A DNA stretch of 64,000 nucleotides. It comes from Nitrospira sp. (GTDB taxonomy: Bacteria; Nitrospirota; Nitrospiria; Nitrospirales; UBA8639). Positions 26,130 through 33,823 of the stretch are shown here, in pieces (the stretch's first letter is position 1; each line of letters opens with the position of its first letter). The stretch spans positions 21,326 through 85,325 of the forward strand of contig WTGX01000005.1 of assembly GCA_011523385.1 (NCBI GenBank). The letters are read 5' to 3'. A program made the position numbers and the translations under genes. Under the pieces are notes generated by a model that worked only from the letters and a program-made list of their open reading frames with translations, ran no database searches and was not told the DNA's origin.

Positions 26130-26945
26130 TCAGCCTCCCCTTATGAAATCTATGAACTGACGATAGATTTCTTTCTTGTTCACAATCGATTTTGGGTCCA
26201 ATCCTTCATCATCTCCCAGCACCATGTAGCCATGGTCGATACCGTCCATAGTCACCAATCGCACATGATTAAGACCTCGACAGGCTTCAACAGTCGCGTC
26301 ATACGGAACCATTGAGTCGCAGTTGCCGTGGAAAACCAGGACCGATTGACTCAGTTCACGTAGTGCGACGTCGGGGCGGACTATGTGCATTTCCTCGACT
26401 AGGCGCCGCGAAATACAAAACTTTGAATCCAACTGGAGTCGCCCAGTGCGTTCCAGCATCTGCATCTGTTCCTCTCCAAAGAGCTCAGTTGCCCACTCAG
26501 TTTCTGGCTTGAGGAAGGTTCGTTGGTAGGAGAGAACAGGAGATATAAGGCTTACCGTCTGGATCATATCGGGATGTCTTGCTGCTGCAAACACAGCCGG
26601 TGGTGCCCCAAAGCTGGCGGCAACCAAGTGGAGACGCAAAGGCGAGGACCCATATGTGTTTTGAACGAATTCGATGACTGCCTCCACATCTAGACTCTGA
26701 TTGACAATCGAGAAATCCAGCGAGTTTCCCTGGCTGTCACCATGCCCCCGAAAGTCGAAGCGAATGGAAGAATAGCCCTCGCGGGAAAGGGCGTTGGCAC
26801 CATCATAAAAAAAGCCCAAGTATTCATCTTTATCCACTGAAATACCATGCATCCAAATTACAATGTCACTATGCTCACCATGCGTGGTGACAGTAGCAAG
26901 CTCAAAGCCATCGGCCGTTTGTATCCGAGTTTGCTGATCCATCAT
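26130..26945 (-). CDS. Alpha/beta hydrolase (serine aminopeptidase-like lipase/esterase)
   Basis: The 271-residue protein has the alpha/beta hydrolase pattern: oxyanion region WMHGISVDKDEY, FDFRGHGDSQG, nucleophile Ser111 in AASFG, an acid near GNCDSMVPYD and the histidine in DGIDHGYMV. The nucleophile elbow has Ala in place of the first Gly, which is common. Its start overlaps the glycosyltransferase stop by four bases (ATGA). Members of this group cleave esters or thioesters; the substrate is unknown. In this cassette it could release an acyl chain handled by the neighbouring acyltransferase. Confidence 0.82.
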   Translation of the reverse strand: MMDQQTRIQTADGFELATVTTHGEHSDIVIWMHGISVDKDEYLGFFYDGANALSREGYSSIRFDFRGHGDSQGNSLDFSIVNQSLDVEAVIEFVQNTYGSSPLRLHLVAASFGAPPAVFAAARHPDMIQTVSLISPVLSYQRTFLKPETEWATELFGEEQMQMLERTGRLQLDSKFCISRRLVEEMHIVRPDVALRELSQSVLVFHGNCDSMVPYDATVEACRGLNHVRLVTMDGIDHGYMVLGDDEGLDPKSIVNKKEIYRQFIDFIRGG

Positions 26946-28057
26946 CTAAGCTCCTGAAGTGTCTGATCCCATTGTTTACGGTCGGACTCCCAATCACTCA
27001 TGAAACGGACACAGTCCGCCTCGGTTATTTCCGCACATTTTGTCTGTGCGACTTCGATAATTGATCGATGTCGATTGTCCGAGGCACGATTTGACAACTC
27101 CATCAGCCAGTCGCGCCGTAGGTTCAGGAGTTTTCGCCAAACCCTAGGATTGAGTCGTTCTGGATAGCGATTACTGGCCACTAAGGCGAAGAGGCTATCC
27201 GCAATGATCTCCCCAAACTCCTGAAATAAAGCTACATCAGGATTGGCGAACGGATCGTATGACTTCTGGTAAACACGCCCAAGGGAGCAAACACGTCCCC
27301 GGGCTATATGCGGAACCATGAAGAGCCAATCCTCGTTGTAGATGGGGGGGAAAAATCCAACATCTTCATCCGTTCTGGCAAAAAGACAACTGCCGCTCAA
27401 GAACGTAGAAACTGACTCGCCCAACTCAATTTCAGCATGGCCAATTGCAGACGTATCGGGAAAGTCATCGACGAAGAAACCAGACACAATAAAATCCTGA
27501 AGTGCGTTCGCACCGGCTAGAAAAGCAGTGGGGTGAAGGTCTCGTATGTCGTCATCCAGCAGCATTATGCGGTTCAGGCGATGCTTGCGTGCATACCAAA
27601 GGGCATAGTTGCGCTTTGCAGGGAGGTCCCACTCAACAAAGTATGACATGCACAGTCTGTTAGAAGAGCAACGTAGGCCGTGCAGCATAGCTATGAAATC
27701 GGGATTGTCCATAAAAAGGGCTTCTACATGCCGTCTGCGTCCTATTTTGACCAAATCAAGGTCAAGACTTGTCGAAGGAAGCAGAAAGATCGGAGTCTCA
27801 TTTTCCGGGAGAATCTTGAGCAGTTCTGATACATATTCGGGACGATTGCGAAAGGGGATAAAAATGGCGTCCAGTGAAGGAGAGGGGTTATCGGAAGCCA
27901 ATGAATAGGATGTGGAACTATCCACGACGAGCGATCTCGGATTAAAGTCGAGAGAAAGGGGAAGGCACATGCGATCAGTTCTTTCTCGGTGGTACCTATA
28001 TCTGGGGAACAGCAGCTTATGAATAAATAACGACCCAAGGTTGCCTTCAGTCGTCAT
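26942..28057 (-). CDS. Putative GT-A glycosyltransferase
   Basis: A 371-residue protein that begins a four-gene unit. LDAIFIPFRNRPEYVSELL opens a Rossmann-like half and the metal-binding acidic triad appears as LLDDDIRD (Asp168-170), followed by GSCLFAR and NEDWLFMVPHIARG, which fits a GT-A fold acting on a nucleotide sugar. No membrane segment is obvious. GGGAGG lies six bases before the ATG. The closest family cannot be fixed by eye. Base composition is AT-richer than core genes, in line with horizontal transfer with the rest of the island. Confidence 0.65.
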   Translation of the reverse strand: MTTEGNLGSLFIHKLLFPRYRYHRERTDRMCLPLSLDFNPRSLVVDSSTSYSLASDNPSPSLDAIFIPFRNRPEYVSELLKILPENETPIFLLPSTSLDLDLVKIGRRRHVEALFMDNPDFIAMLHGLRCSSNRLCMSYFVEWDLPAKRNYALWYARKHRLNRIMLLDDDIRDLHPTAFLAGANALQDFIVSGFFVDDFPDTSAIGHAEIELGESVSTFLSGSCLFARTDEDVGFFPPIYNEDWLFMVPHIARGRVCSLGRVYQKSYDPFANPDVALFQEFGEIIADSLFALVASNRYPERLNPRVWRKLLNLRRDWLMELSNRASDNRHRSIIEVAQTKCAEITEADCVRFMSDWESDRKQWDQTLQELR

Positions 28058-28411
28058 ACCTTACCTCCCGATCCTTTTTAAGGAACCATGTGGGTTGTCG
28101 TGGAAGACGTTCAATGCATTTGCAGGTTGGAATTTTGAGATAGTTTCGCAACTGCTCAAGTATGTGCATAGGAGAAGCGATTGAGCTGTGGTGCGGTTCA
28201 TCCTGTCGGAAGGCATATATAATGAACTGACCCGAAGAGCATCAAGGTCTCCGGGATGTCCCAGCCCTCCTTTCGCGCCGTAATGATACCGCTATGCAGA
28301 AGGACAAAGGACGCAGCAACTGACTCGGCGCGAAAGCCCTCAATATCTTCTGGTGGAGTTTCATCATCAGCAAGTCGCGCTCCTATCTCTCCAATGTGGT
28401 TCTCTATTTTT
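28058..28411. other. 354-base gap, possible gene debris
   Basis: No intact gene. On the minus strand directly after the DUF5131 stop, a frame reading GARLADDETPPEDIEGFRAE and SVAASFVLLHSGIITARKEG looks protein-like but has no start of its own within the gap. It may be the end of a lost gene. The glycosyltransferase promoter should lie in the left part. Confidence 0.35.
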
Positions 28412-29158
28412 TTACCTGAACAGCCGCTCGGAGGGTCCGGAGACGGACGCACGGGCAGGCATGGCATCCCAGGTTTGGTTATCCAGTTCGCGTCCTCTCC
28501 GATGTTTTTGGACACCACCCCATTGCTTGAAAAAGAACGCCGTGTCTGCTCGCTCGCATTGGTCTTTGATTGACCGCACCCACGTAGCTTCCATCGGTCT
28601 TGCACCTGGGCCTGACTCGCCGCCCACAATCACCCACTGGATGCCTTGTAGCGGAAGTTTTTCGGTCGGCCCAAGCAACGGTTCGCAGGACAGGAAACGT
28701 ACATGGGCAGGAACCTCACGGAGATCATGTATGCGGTGGTACATCCGGTCGTTTTCCACGCTGACGCCCATCCAAATGTTCGCCGTCCACCTGATCTTGT
28801 GTGCCAACGCTTTCAGGCGCACGCTACGTTTTGTCAAAACTTGAAACGTGTGTTGAGGGCAATCGTTCATTGTCTGGAATATGCGCTGAATAAACTCGGT
28901 TGGCACATCTTCGTGAAACAGGTCGCTCATGGAGTTGACGAAGATGAGCCGCGGGGAACGCCATCTGTGCGGGGCGTCGAGTAGATCTTCGTGAAGTGTC
29001 ACCCTGAATCCATTATGGTAGCGTACATTGCCCATCGCCTGCAGCCGGAGTGCCAGTCGCTCGGCGTAGCAGTTCGTGCATCCCTCACTAATCTTTGAGC
29101 AGCCCGTCACCGGATTCCAGGTTGCCTCAGTCCACTCGATTGACGAATGGCTACCCAT
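28412..29158 (-). CDS. DUF5131 (phage Gp37/Gp68-type) three-Cys radical-SAM-like protein
   Basis: The 248-residue protein starts with [16 protein letters not shown] and has a three-cysteine motif C-x6-C-x2-C (Cys20, 27, 30) typical of the Gp37/Gp68 family. Conserved family segments follow: [39 protein letters not shown] and [15 protein letters not shown]. The cluster motif and barrel-like layout suggest radical SAM-like chemistry, but the reaction is unknown. It overlaps the 3' end of tcmP, its usual partner. The C-terminus is short and peculiar ([12 protein letters not shown]), so the very end may be altered. Confidence 0.88.
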   Translation of the reverse strand: MGSHSSIEWTEATWNPVTGCSKISEGCTNCYAERLALRLQAMGNVRYHNGFRVTLHEDLLDAPHRWRSPRLIFVNSMSDLFHEDVPTEFIQRIFQTMNDCPQHTFQVLTKRSVRLKALAHKIRWTANIWMGVSVENDRMYHRIHDLREVPAHVRFLSCEPLLGPTEKLPLQGIQWVIVGGESGPGARPMEATWVRSIKDQCERADTAFFFKQWGGVQKHRRGRELDNQTWDAMPARASVSGPSERLFR

Positions 29159-30293
29159 TGTTTATTCCTTCACGAACAGGAAAAGTCACTCGAACAGTGT
29201 CTGCAAACGTGCCCTTTCGATGAGTGGACGCCATAATCTTTTGCTGTTCTTCCAACTGCTTAAGGACGTCCTTGTAATTTTTCTTTATGTAGGGACGGTC
29301 GACATTGTGCTGTTTGTAAATCTGATCCATTGTGAGCGTCTGTCCGGCAAAATCCCGGAGTAGCATGTCGCCCAAATCATCAAGGGGACGCGACAACTGA
29401 AATAGGAGCAATTGTTGCGTAGCCATGCGATCTTCCACGGGGCTGTACTCGAAATTGGCGACGCCCTGTTCGGTGTCGGACGACTCCTTGGCCATGATTT
29501 CCTTCATTATTTCATAACCCTTGAAGTTCTTGCTCACGAATATCAGATGGTGGCTTGTTCGTGAACCTCTATCGTCTTTGAAGCGAAACGGAAGTACGTA
29601 CTTTGGACCCAAATTTCGTATCGTTTTGCACAATTCTCCGATGATGGTCAACTCGCGCTGTTCCGAAGTGAGCGAGTGAAGTCGTATTCGTAGGTCGTTA
29701 GCTGGTCCCTCACCGAATAGCGCATTCATATGGTCTCACACCGCCTCGTTATTCAGTCCCATGTTGATACGGTTGTAGTTGAAGAAGAATATACAGTCAC
29801 ACCCCCAATCTTTTAGCACCGAGTTGACTAGACGAAGCGACAGCCCCTTATAGCCCCACGGGTCCACGAAGAAAAGAGTCGGAATGAGTTTCATTTTCTC
29901 GAACATCTTGATGATGTTTTCGCCAACTTCTTGCGTATAGATTTGCGGTTTGTGCTTAAGCCTATTTACGCCGGACAACTGGTTGATAGCTTCCGACAGG
30001 GGTTTCGTGTTCTTTTCATCTTTGTCGTTGAAGACCGTGATGAGGCGTTGACGCATATCAGCATCCTCGATGGCCTTCTTCAGAATGAGTAACGGCGTCG
30101 AAGTTGTGCCATCCTTATATCGACCCGGTCCGGCGAACAGGTCGATATACGCGATTCTCTTGTCAGCATTCTCTGTGAGATGATTTTGAGCGCCGATAAT
30201 GACCCGCGCCCATGCCCAAAAATACTTGGTGACGATAGCAGACTTTACCTGCGATTGGTCTGAACTTTCGTCGAAGAACTTTGCGTTGGTCAT
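29151..30293 (-). pseudogene. tcmP: Three-Cys-motif partner protein TcmP, interrupted by in-frame TGA
   Basis: Reading from ATG 30293 (MTNAKFFDESSDQSQVKSAI) the protein shows YIDLFAGPGRY, similar to a SAM-binding motif, and FFVDPWGYKGLS. After NRINMGLNNEAV it meets TGA at 29738-29736. The frame then goes on without shift as DHMNALFGEGPAND to GSRTSHHLIFVSKNFKGYEI and a winged-helix-like end, stopping at 29151. Both halves belong to one normal TcmP of about 380 residues. The stop probably replaced CGA (Arg) by a C-to-T change. ATG 29729 could restart the C-terminal half. Partner of the DUF5131 protein; function unknown. Confidence 0.82.
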
Positions 30294-30378
30294 TGGTCCA
30301 CCGATTATTACCGAAGCGCCGCAGCCGATTGAGCGACGTCGCTCAGCCGCCGTTTCTCCCAGGTCAACTGCGAAAGTC

Positions 30379-30604
30379 TCACTCGACTTGGATGCCGTGC
30401 CAGAATAGGTCGGACTGGCCGAAGAAGGCACAAAAACGAAACGACACGGCCGGCGTAATCGATCGCCGGCCATGCACGATTTCATTGATCGCGCGCGGGG
30501 CTACCCCGATGGCGCGCGCCATGGCGTTCTGCAAAATCCCCGTGGGCTTAAGGTACTCCTCAAGCAAAATCTCTCCGGGTATGATGGGGCCTGTCCATGT
30601 TCAT
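30379..30604 (-). pseudogene. Frameshifted, shortened HigA-type antitoxin
   Basis: The main frame encodes [20 protein letters not shown] and [20 protein letters not shown], the XRE core of HigA/VapI antitoxins. The expected start MNMDRP (ATG 30604) is in another frame. Dropping one C of the GGCCCCAT run near 30588 joins it to [13 protein letters not shown]. The C-terminus stops early at FWHGIQVE. No HigB toxin is visible upstream, so this is decay of an old module. Confidence 0.7.
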
Positions 30605-31040
30605 GTCCCGTGAAGTTGCAGGTTGGCATTCAAAGTTTAGCATATTTTAATCGCCTTTCAGCAGTGCATAGCTTTCTAGATTGCCAATGTGGGGATCCAG
30701 TTTCGGTTTTAACTTCTTTACTTTTTCATTGGACAAATCCTCGATGTCCAATATGTAACGACTTGTCTTTTCTCCTTACCCGCCCGTAGACTGGCTTTTT
30801 AGTTTTTCATTTCCTCCACCTGCCGGAGTACATTCTTTTTCACGTTGTAGCGGCAGCATCCCGGGTCAAAGCCCGGGACATACCTTATGCGGCTTGCAGG
30901 AAAGCGCCATGTGGCGCGGCTACAATGACAAGCGAGATGAAAACAAAACGGGCTGTGTTGCACAGGTGTAGCTGTGCGATCCCTGTTTAAGGGGCAGGGA
31001 CATGCCTTCTGAAGCTTGGATGAAGGGGGCGGGGAAAGAA
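30605..31040. other. Gene-free AT-rich stretch with a palindromic repeat
   Basis: 436 bases with no gene that I can support. The left half is AT-rich. The right half contains a repeat at 30844-30926 bounded by TTGTAGCGGC and GCGCGGCTACAA, a family also seen at 31458, 35201 and 63303. It marks the return from the defence region to core sequence. Confidence 0.5.
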
Positions 31041-31080
31041 TGAAGAAGGGGGTGCTACCTCGGTAGCACCCCCTTCTTCA
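31041..31080 (-). terminator. 40-base near-perfect palindrome, terminator-like
   Basis: Arms of 19 bases (TGAAGAAGGGGGTGCTACC and its complement) enclose a two-base centre, directly after the stop of the small secreted gene. The T run after it is poor on the minus strand, so termination is likely but not certain. Confidence 0.6.
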
Positions 31081-31081
31081 T

Positions 31082-31291
31082 TTATGACTTTTTCGGTTCG
31101 GGTTCGGGTTCGGGTTCAGGGCAAGGTTTATCGGGAGCAGGCGTACAGGGCTCTGGTTCAGGAGCAGGTGCAGGGTCTTCCTGAATCATGCCATGCACAG
31201 CACTCCCAGGCCAAGAATGAGCGAACACCGGAACCGACAATACGAATGAACACATCAACACCAACAGCAGATAAGCAGCGAGTCTCATCAT
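31082..31291 (-). CDS. Small secreted protein with proline-glutamate tail
   Basis: From ATG 31291 the frame encodes 69 residues. A signal peptide (MMRLAAYLLLVLMCSFVLSV, with cleavage probably after PVFA) is followed by HSWPGSAVHGMIQEDPAPAP. The tail consists of Pro-Glu repeats with two cysteines (EPCTPAPDKPCPEPE). GGGGGAG lies just before the start, so the much longer open frame is not needed. The tail is encoded by a tandem hexamer. Function unknown; Pro-rich acidic tails of this type often act as extended periplasmic spacers or metal binders. Confidence 0.65.
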   Translation of the reverse strand: MMRLAAYLLLVLMCSFVLSVPVFAHSWPGSAVHGMIQEDPAPAPEPEPCTPAPDKPCPEPEPEPEPKKS

Positions 31292-31358
31292 GACTCCCCC
31301 CTTTTTTGAATTGTGGATACTACGCACAAGGGCTGATAATGTGGCAACAACTGAACGA

Positions 31359-31382
31359 AGAGTCAAGCGAAAATTTGACTCT
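31359..31382 (-). promoter_or_regulatory. Inverted repeat over the promoter of the small secreted gene
   Basis: AGAGTCAA-N8-TTGACTCT is a perfect 8-bp palindrome. On the minus strand its second arm supplies a TTGACT -35 box with CATTAT 19 bases downstream, so a repressor bound here could block the gene at 31082-31291. Confidence 0.4.
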
Positions 31383-31454
31383 CCTTTGAGATTTCGCCTA
31401 GTGTTCGCACCGCAACGAAGAGAGCCCGCGACCAGTCTATGTGTTCCCTTTCTC

Positions 31455-31684
31455 GCGTTGTAGCGACGGCATTCCTGCCCGGAGGCAGGGATGGCGCGGC
31501 TACGAATGTAAAGGCAAAAGACAAAGACACTGGATCCCCGATCAGAGCCTGTCCTTGACCCCCGATTACAAACGTCGAGGGCAGGCTGTTTGTAATCGGG
31601 GATCGAGGACAAGCGTCGAGGATGACAGAAAGAAGCAAAGGCGCTCTACCTCCCCTTGCCCCTCCTTACAAAGGAGGGGAATCG
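31455..31684. repeat. Composite block of dispersed repeats
   Basis: In order: a TTGTAGCG...GGCGCGGCTACG unit (31458-31506), a doubled GGATCCCCGAT / AATCGGGGATC unit with an internal CCTGTCC...GGGCAGG palindrome (about 31520-31630), and the CCTCCCCTTGCCCCTCCTTA palindrome (31647-31682) that mirrors 17018-17055. No gene lies here. Confidence 0.7.
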
Positions 31685-31707
31685 GAAAGGCGTGACCACA
31701 TTTGGCC

Positions 31708-33081
31708 ATGAAACGGAAATCTTCAGCGCGAGCGAGCCGGCAGGCGTTTTTGCCCGGGTTGCGGCCGTCGGGGGTGCCGCTGGTGGCCGTGATCGGTCGG
31801 CCGAACGTGGGCAAATCCACCCTGTTCAACCGGATTTTGGGGACCCGGAACGCCATCGTGGATGACCGGCCGGGCGTCACCCGCGACCGGATTTACGCCG
31901 AGTGCACGTACCAGGGATGTCGTTTCCAACTCGTCGATACCGGCGGGCTCGATCCCACCGCCGACGACGGCATGCTCGGGCTCATCCGCCGGCAATCGCA
32001 GGCCGCGCTCGCCGCGGCTGACATTCTGCTCGTTATCATGGACGGTCGCGCCGGGCTCACGCTGGTGGACCGGGAAATCGTGGGCAGGCTCCACGGGGTG
32101 GACAAACCCACGTTCTGGGTGGTCAATAAAATCGATACCCCGGCCCTGGAACCCCTGCTAGCGGACTTCTATCATCTCGGCAAGGACACGTTGTTCCCCG
32201 TCTCCGCGGAACACGGCAACGGGGTGGATGACTTGCTTGAGGCGTTCCTGCATCTCCTGCCGACGCAAGACGAGGACCTGACGGAAACCGCCACGACCCG
32301 GGTGGCCGTGGTGGGGCGACCCAACGTGGGCAAATCCACGCTGGTGAATACCATCCTGGGAGAGGAACGCGCCGTCGTCAGCGAGGTGCCCGGCACCACC
32401 CGGGACCCCATCGACACGCACCTGGAACGCGAGGGCCGGCCGTTTCTGTTGACGGATACGGCGGGGTTGCGGCGTCGCGGCCGCGTGGAGCCGGGCATCG
32501 AAGGCTACAGCGTGGCCCGGACCATGAGAGCGTTGGGCCGGTCGGATATCGGCGTGTTGTTACTCGACGGGGTCGAGGGCGTCACGGACCAGGACACCAA
32601 GATTGCGGGGCTCATCCAACGGCAAGGACGGGGTTGCGTCATGCTCGTCAATAAATGGGACCTGCGCGGGGATCAACCCGACGTCAAGAAGAAATTTTCT
32701 CTGGAGTTGCAGCGACAATTTCCCTTCTTCACCTTCGTGCCCGTGCTCTTCGGGTCGGCGCTGGCGCCCAGGACCGTCGATCAGGTGTTCGCGGCAGTCA
32801 CCCGGGTGATGGACGCGTTCTCGTACCGGGTGCCGACCAATCGCCTGAATCTATTTCTTCAAAAGGCGCTGGCGGACAATCCCATTCCCGTCAAAAAAGG
32901 GAATCCGCCGAAATCGCTCTATATCACCCAGGTCGCGACCAAACCGCCGACGTTCGCGCTGTTCACGGGCAAGTCGGCCATGATCACCCCCGCGTACCTG
33001 CGTTACCTGGAAAACCAACTTCGGGCGACGTTCGGGTTCGAGGGTTCACCATTACGGATTTTGGTGCGCAAAAAAGCGTGA
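31708..33081 (+). CDS. der: Ribosome-assembly GTPase Der (EngA)
   Basis: The 457-residue protein has two GTPase domains in a row, each with a GRPNVGKST P-loop (near residues 28 and 212), DTGG or DTAG switch motifs and NKID/NKWD specificity motifs, then a KH-like C-terminal domain ending GSPLRILVRKK. Der helps 50S subunit maturation. ATG 31708 is the first good start. The in-frame TTG two codons earlier is less likely. It stands alone between repeat blocks. Confidence 0.95.
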   Translation: MKRKSSARASRQAFLPGLRPSGVPLVAVIGRPNVGKSTLFNRILGTRNAIVDDRPGVTRDRIYAECTYQGCRFQLVDTGGLDPTADDGMLGLIRRQSQAALAAADILLVIMDGRAGLTLVDREIVGRLHGVDKPTFWVVNKIDTPALEPLLADFYHLGKDTLFPVSAEHGNGVDDLLEAFLHLLPTQDEDLTETATTRVAVVGRPNVGKSTLVNTILGEERAVVSEVPGTTRDPIDTHLEREGRPFLLTDTAGLRRRGRVEPGIEGYSVARTMRALGRSDIGVLLLDGVEGVTDQDTKIAGLIQRQGRGCVMLVNKWDLRGDQPDVKKKFSLELQRQFPFFTFVPVLFGSALAPRTVDQVFAAVTRVMDAFSYRVPTNRLNLFLQKALADNPIPVKKGNPPKSLYITQVATKPPTFALFTGKSAMITPAYLRYLENQLRATFGFEGSPLRILVRKKA

Positions 33082-33099
33082 AGGGTCTGGGGCGAGAGA

Positions 33100-33215
33100 G
33101 AAATACGAAAACAAAGACCCTGGATTCCCGATTACGAACGTCGGGAATGACAGATAAAGACAAAAAAAAGAAAAAGACCCTGGATTCCCGCGTGCGCGAG
33201 AATGACAGAAGGAGG
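33100..33215. repeat. Two tandem copies of the GACCCTGGATTCCCG repeat
   Basis: AAGACCCTGGATTCCCGATT...GTCGGGAATGACAG (about 33114-33152) is followed by a shorter version AAGACCCTGGATTCCCGCGT...GAGAATGACAGAAGG (about 33175-33214), separated by an A-rich spacer. They belong to the same family as the blocks near 38700 and 46700. Confidence 0.75.
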
Positions 33216-33254
33216 GAGCGGGGAGACAGCAAAAGGGCCAGGGGCGAGGGTCAG

Positions 33255-33473
33255 TCAAAGCTGCCACTGGATATCGACCTTCCGGCGTCCCTGTACACAA
33301 TCGCGCAGGTACAGGTTGATTAAACTTTGATAGGGCATCCCCGACGCCTCAGCCATTTCCTTGAAATACGCAATCACGTCCTCGCTCAGACGAATCGTTA
33401 CCGGTTTTTTTAGCTTGGACACGTAAGGGTTCTTACGAGATTTCATTTTGGAAAAATCATACTCTCTTTTCAT
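33255..33473 (-). CDS. brnA: BrnA-family antitoxin
   Basis: A 72-residue DNA-binding antitoxin. It ends in a ribbon-helix-helix-like part (KKPVTIRLSEDVIAYFKEMA followed by EASGMPYQSLINLYLRDCV). Its start overlaps the brnT stop by four bases (ATGA), so translation is coupled. BrnA neutralises BrnT and represses the shared promoter. Complete and probably functional. Confidence 0.88.
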   Translation of the reverse strand: MKREYDFSKMKSRKNPYVSKLKKPVTIRLSEDVIAYFKEMAEASGMPYQSLINLYLRDCVQGRRKVDIQWQL

Positions 33474-33757
33474 GACACATCACCTCGGTAGTACTGCCGT
33501 TCTTTCTTTGTGGCCTTCCGTGCTGAAATAATACGAAGTTCTTCACCATCCTTCCCTCGCTCACCATGTACGACGACCAGAACACGGGCTTTATTGCTCA
33601 TGCCAAGTAGAATGAACCTGTCTTCGACAACGACACTCTCATCATAGAATTGTCTTGCGAACTCGTCGTAGAAGACAGATCGGGCTTCCTCAAAAGAAAT
33701 CCCATGCTTCCTGAGATTGGACTTCGCTTTGTCCTGATCCCAACTAAAAAGAATCAT
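33470..33757 (-). CDS. brnT: BrnT-family ribonuclease toxin
   Basis: The 95-residue toxin shows the family pattern: FSWDQDKAKSNLRKHGISFE, then EDRFILLGMSNKARVLVVVH and the C-terminal RIISARKATKKERQYY with the basic catalytic residues. BrnT is a RelE-like ribonuclease. No Shine-Dalgarno precedes ATG 33757, and a palindrome touches the start codon, so translation may be leaderless or the start may be a little downstream. It pairs with brnA and is intact, unlike the stub at 17210. Confidence 0.88.
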   Translation of the reverse strand: MILFSWDQDKAKSNLRKHGISFEEARSVFYDEFARQFYDESVVVEDRFILLGMSNKARVLVVVHGERGKDGEELRIISARKATKKERQYYRGDVS

Positions 33758-33774
33758 ACATATACTGTATGTAC
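33758..33774 (-). promoter_or_regulatory. Operator candidate of brnTA
   Basis: TACATA-TACTG-TATGTA is a perfect 6-bp inverted repeat immediately before the brnT ATG. TATAAT and TTGACA lie just upstream on the minus strand. It is a natural binding site for the BrnA antitoxin. Confidence 0.45.
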
Positions 33775-33823
33775 ATTATATGCTTTGTCAAGAGCTTTCA
33801 CAGTTATTTGCAGCCGCGCCCGC

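Noticed and set aside
28198-28411. A separate gene after the DUF5131 stop on the minus strand
   Set aside because: The frame looks protein-like but has no start codon outside the DUF5131 gene and I recognise no family. It is kept only as possible debris.
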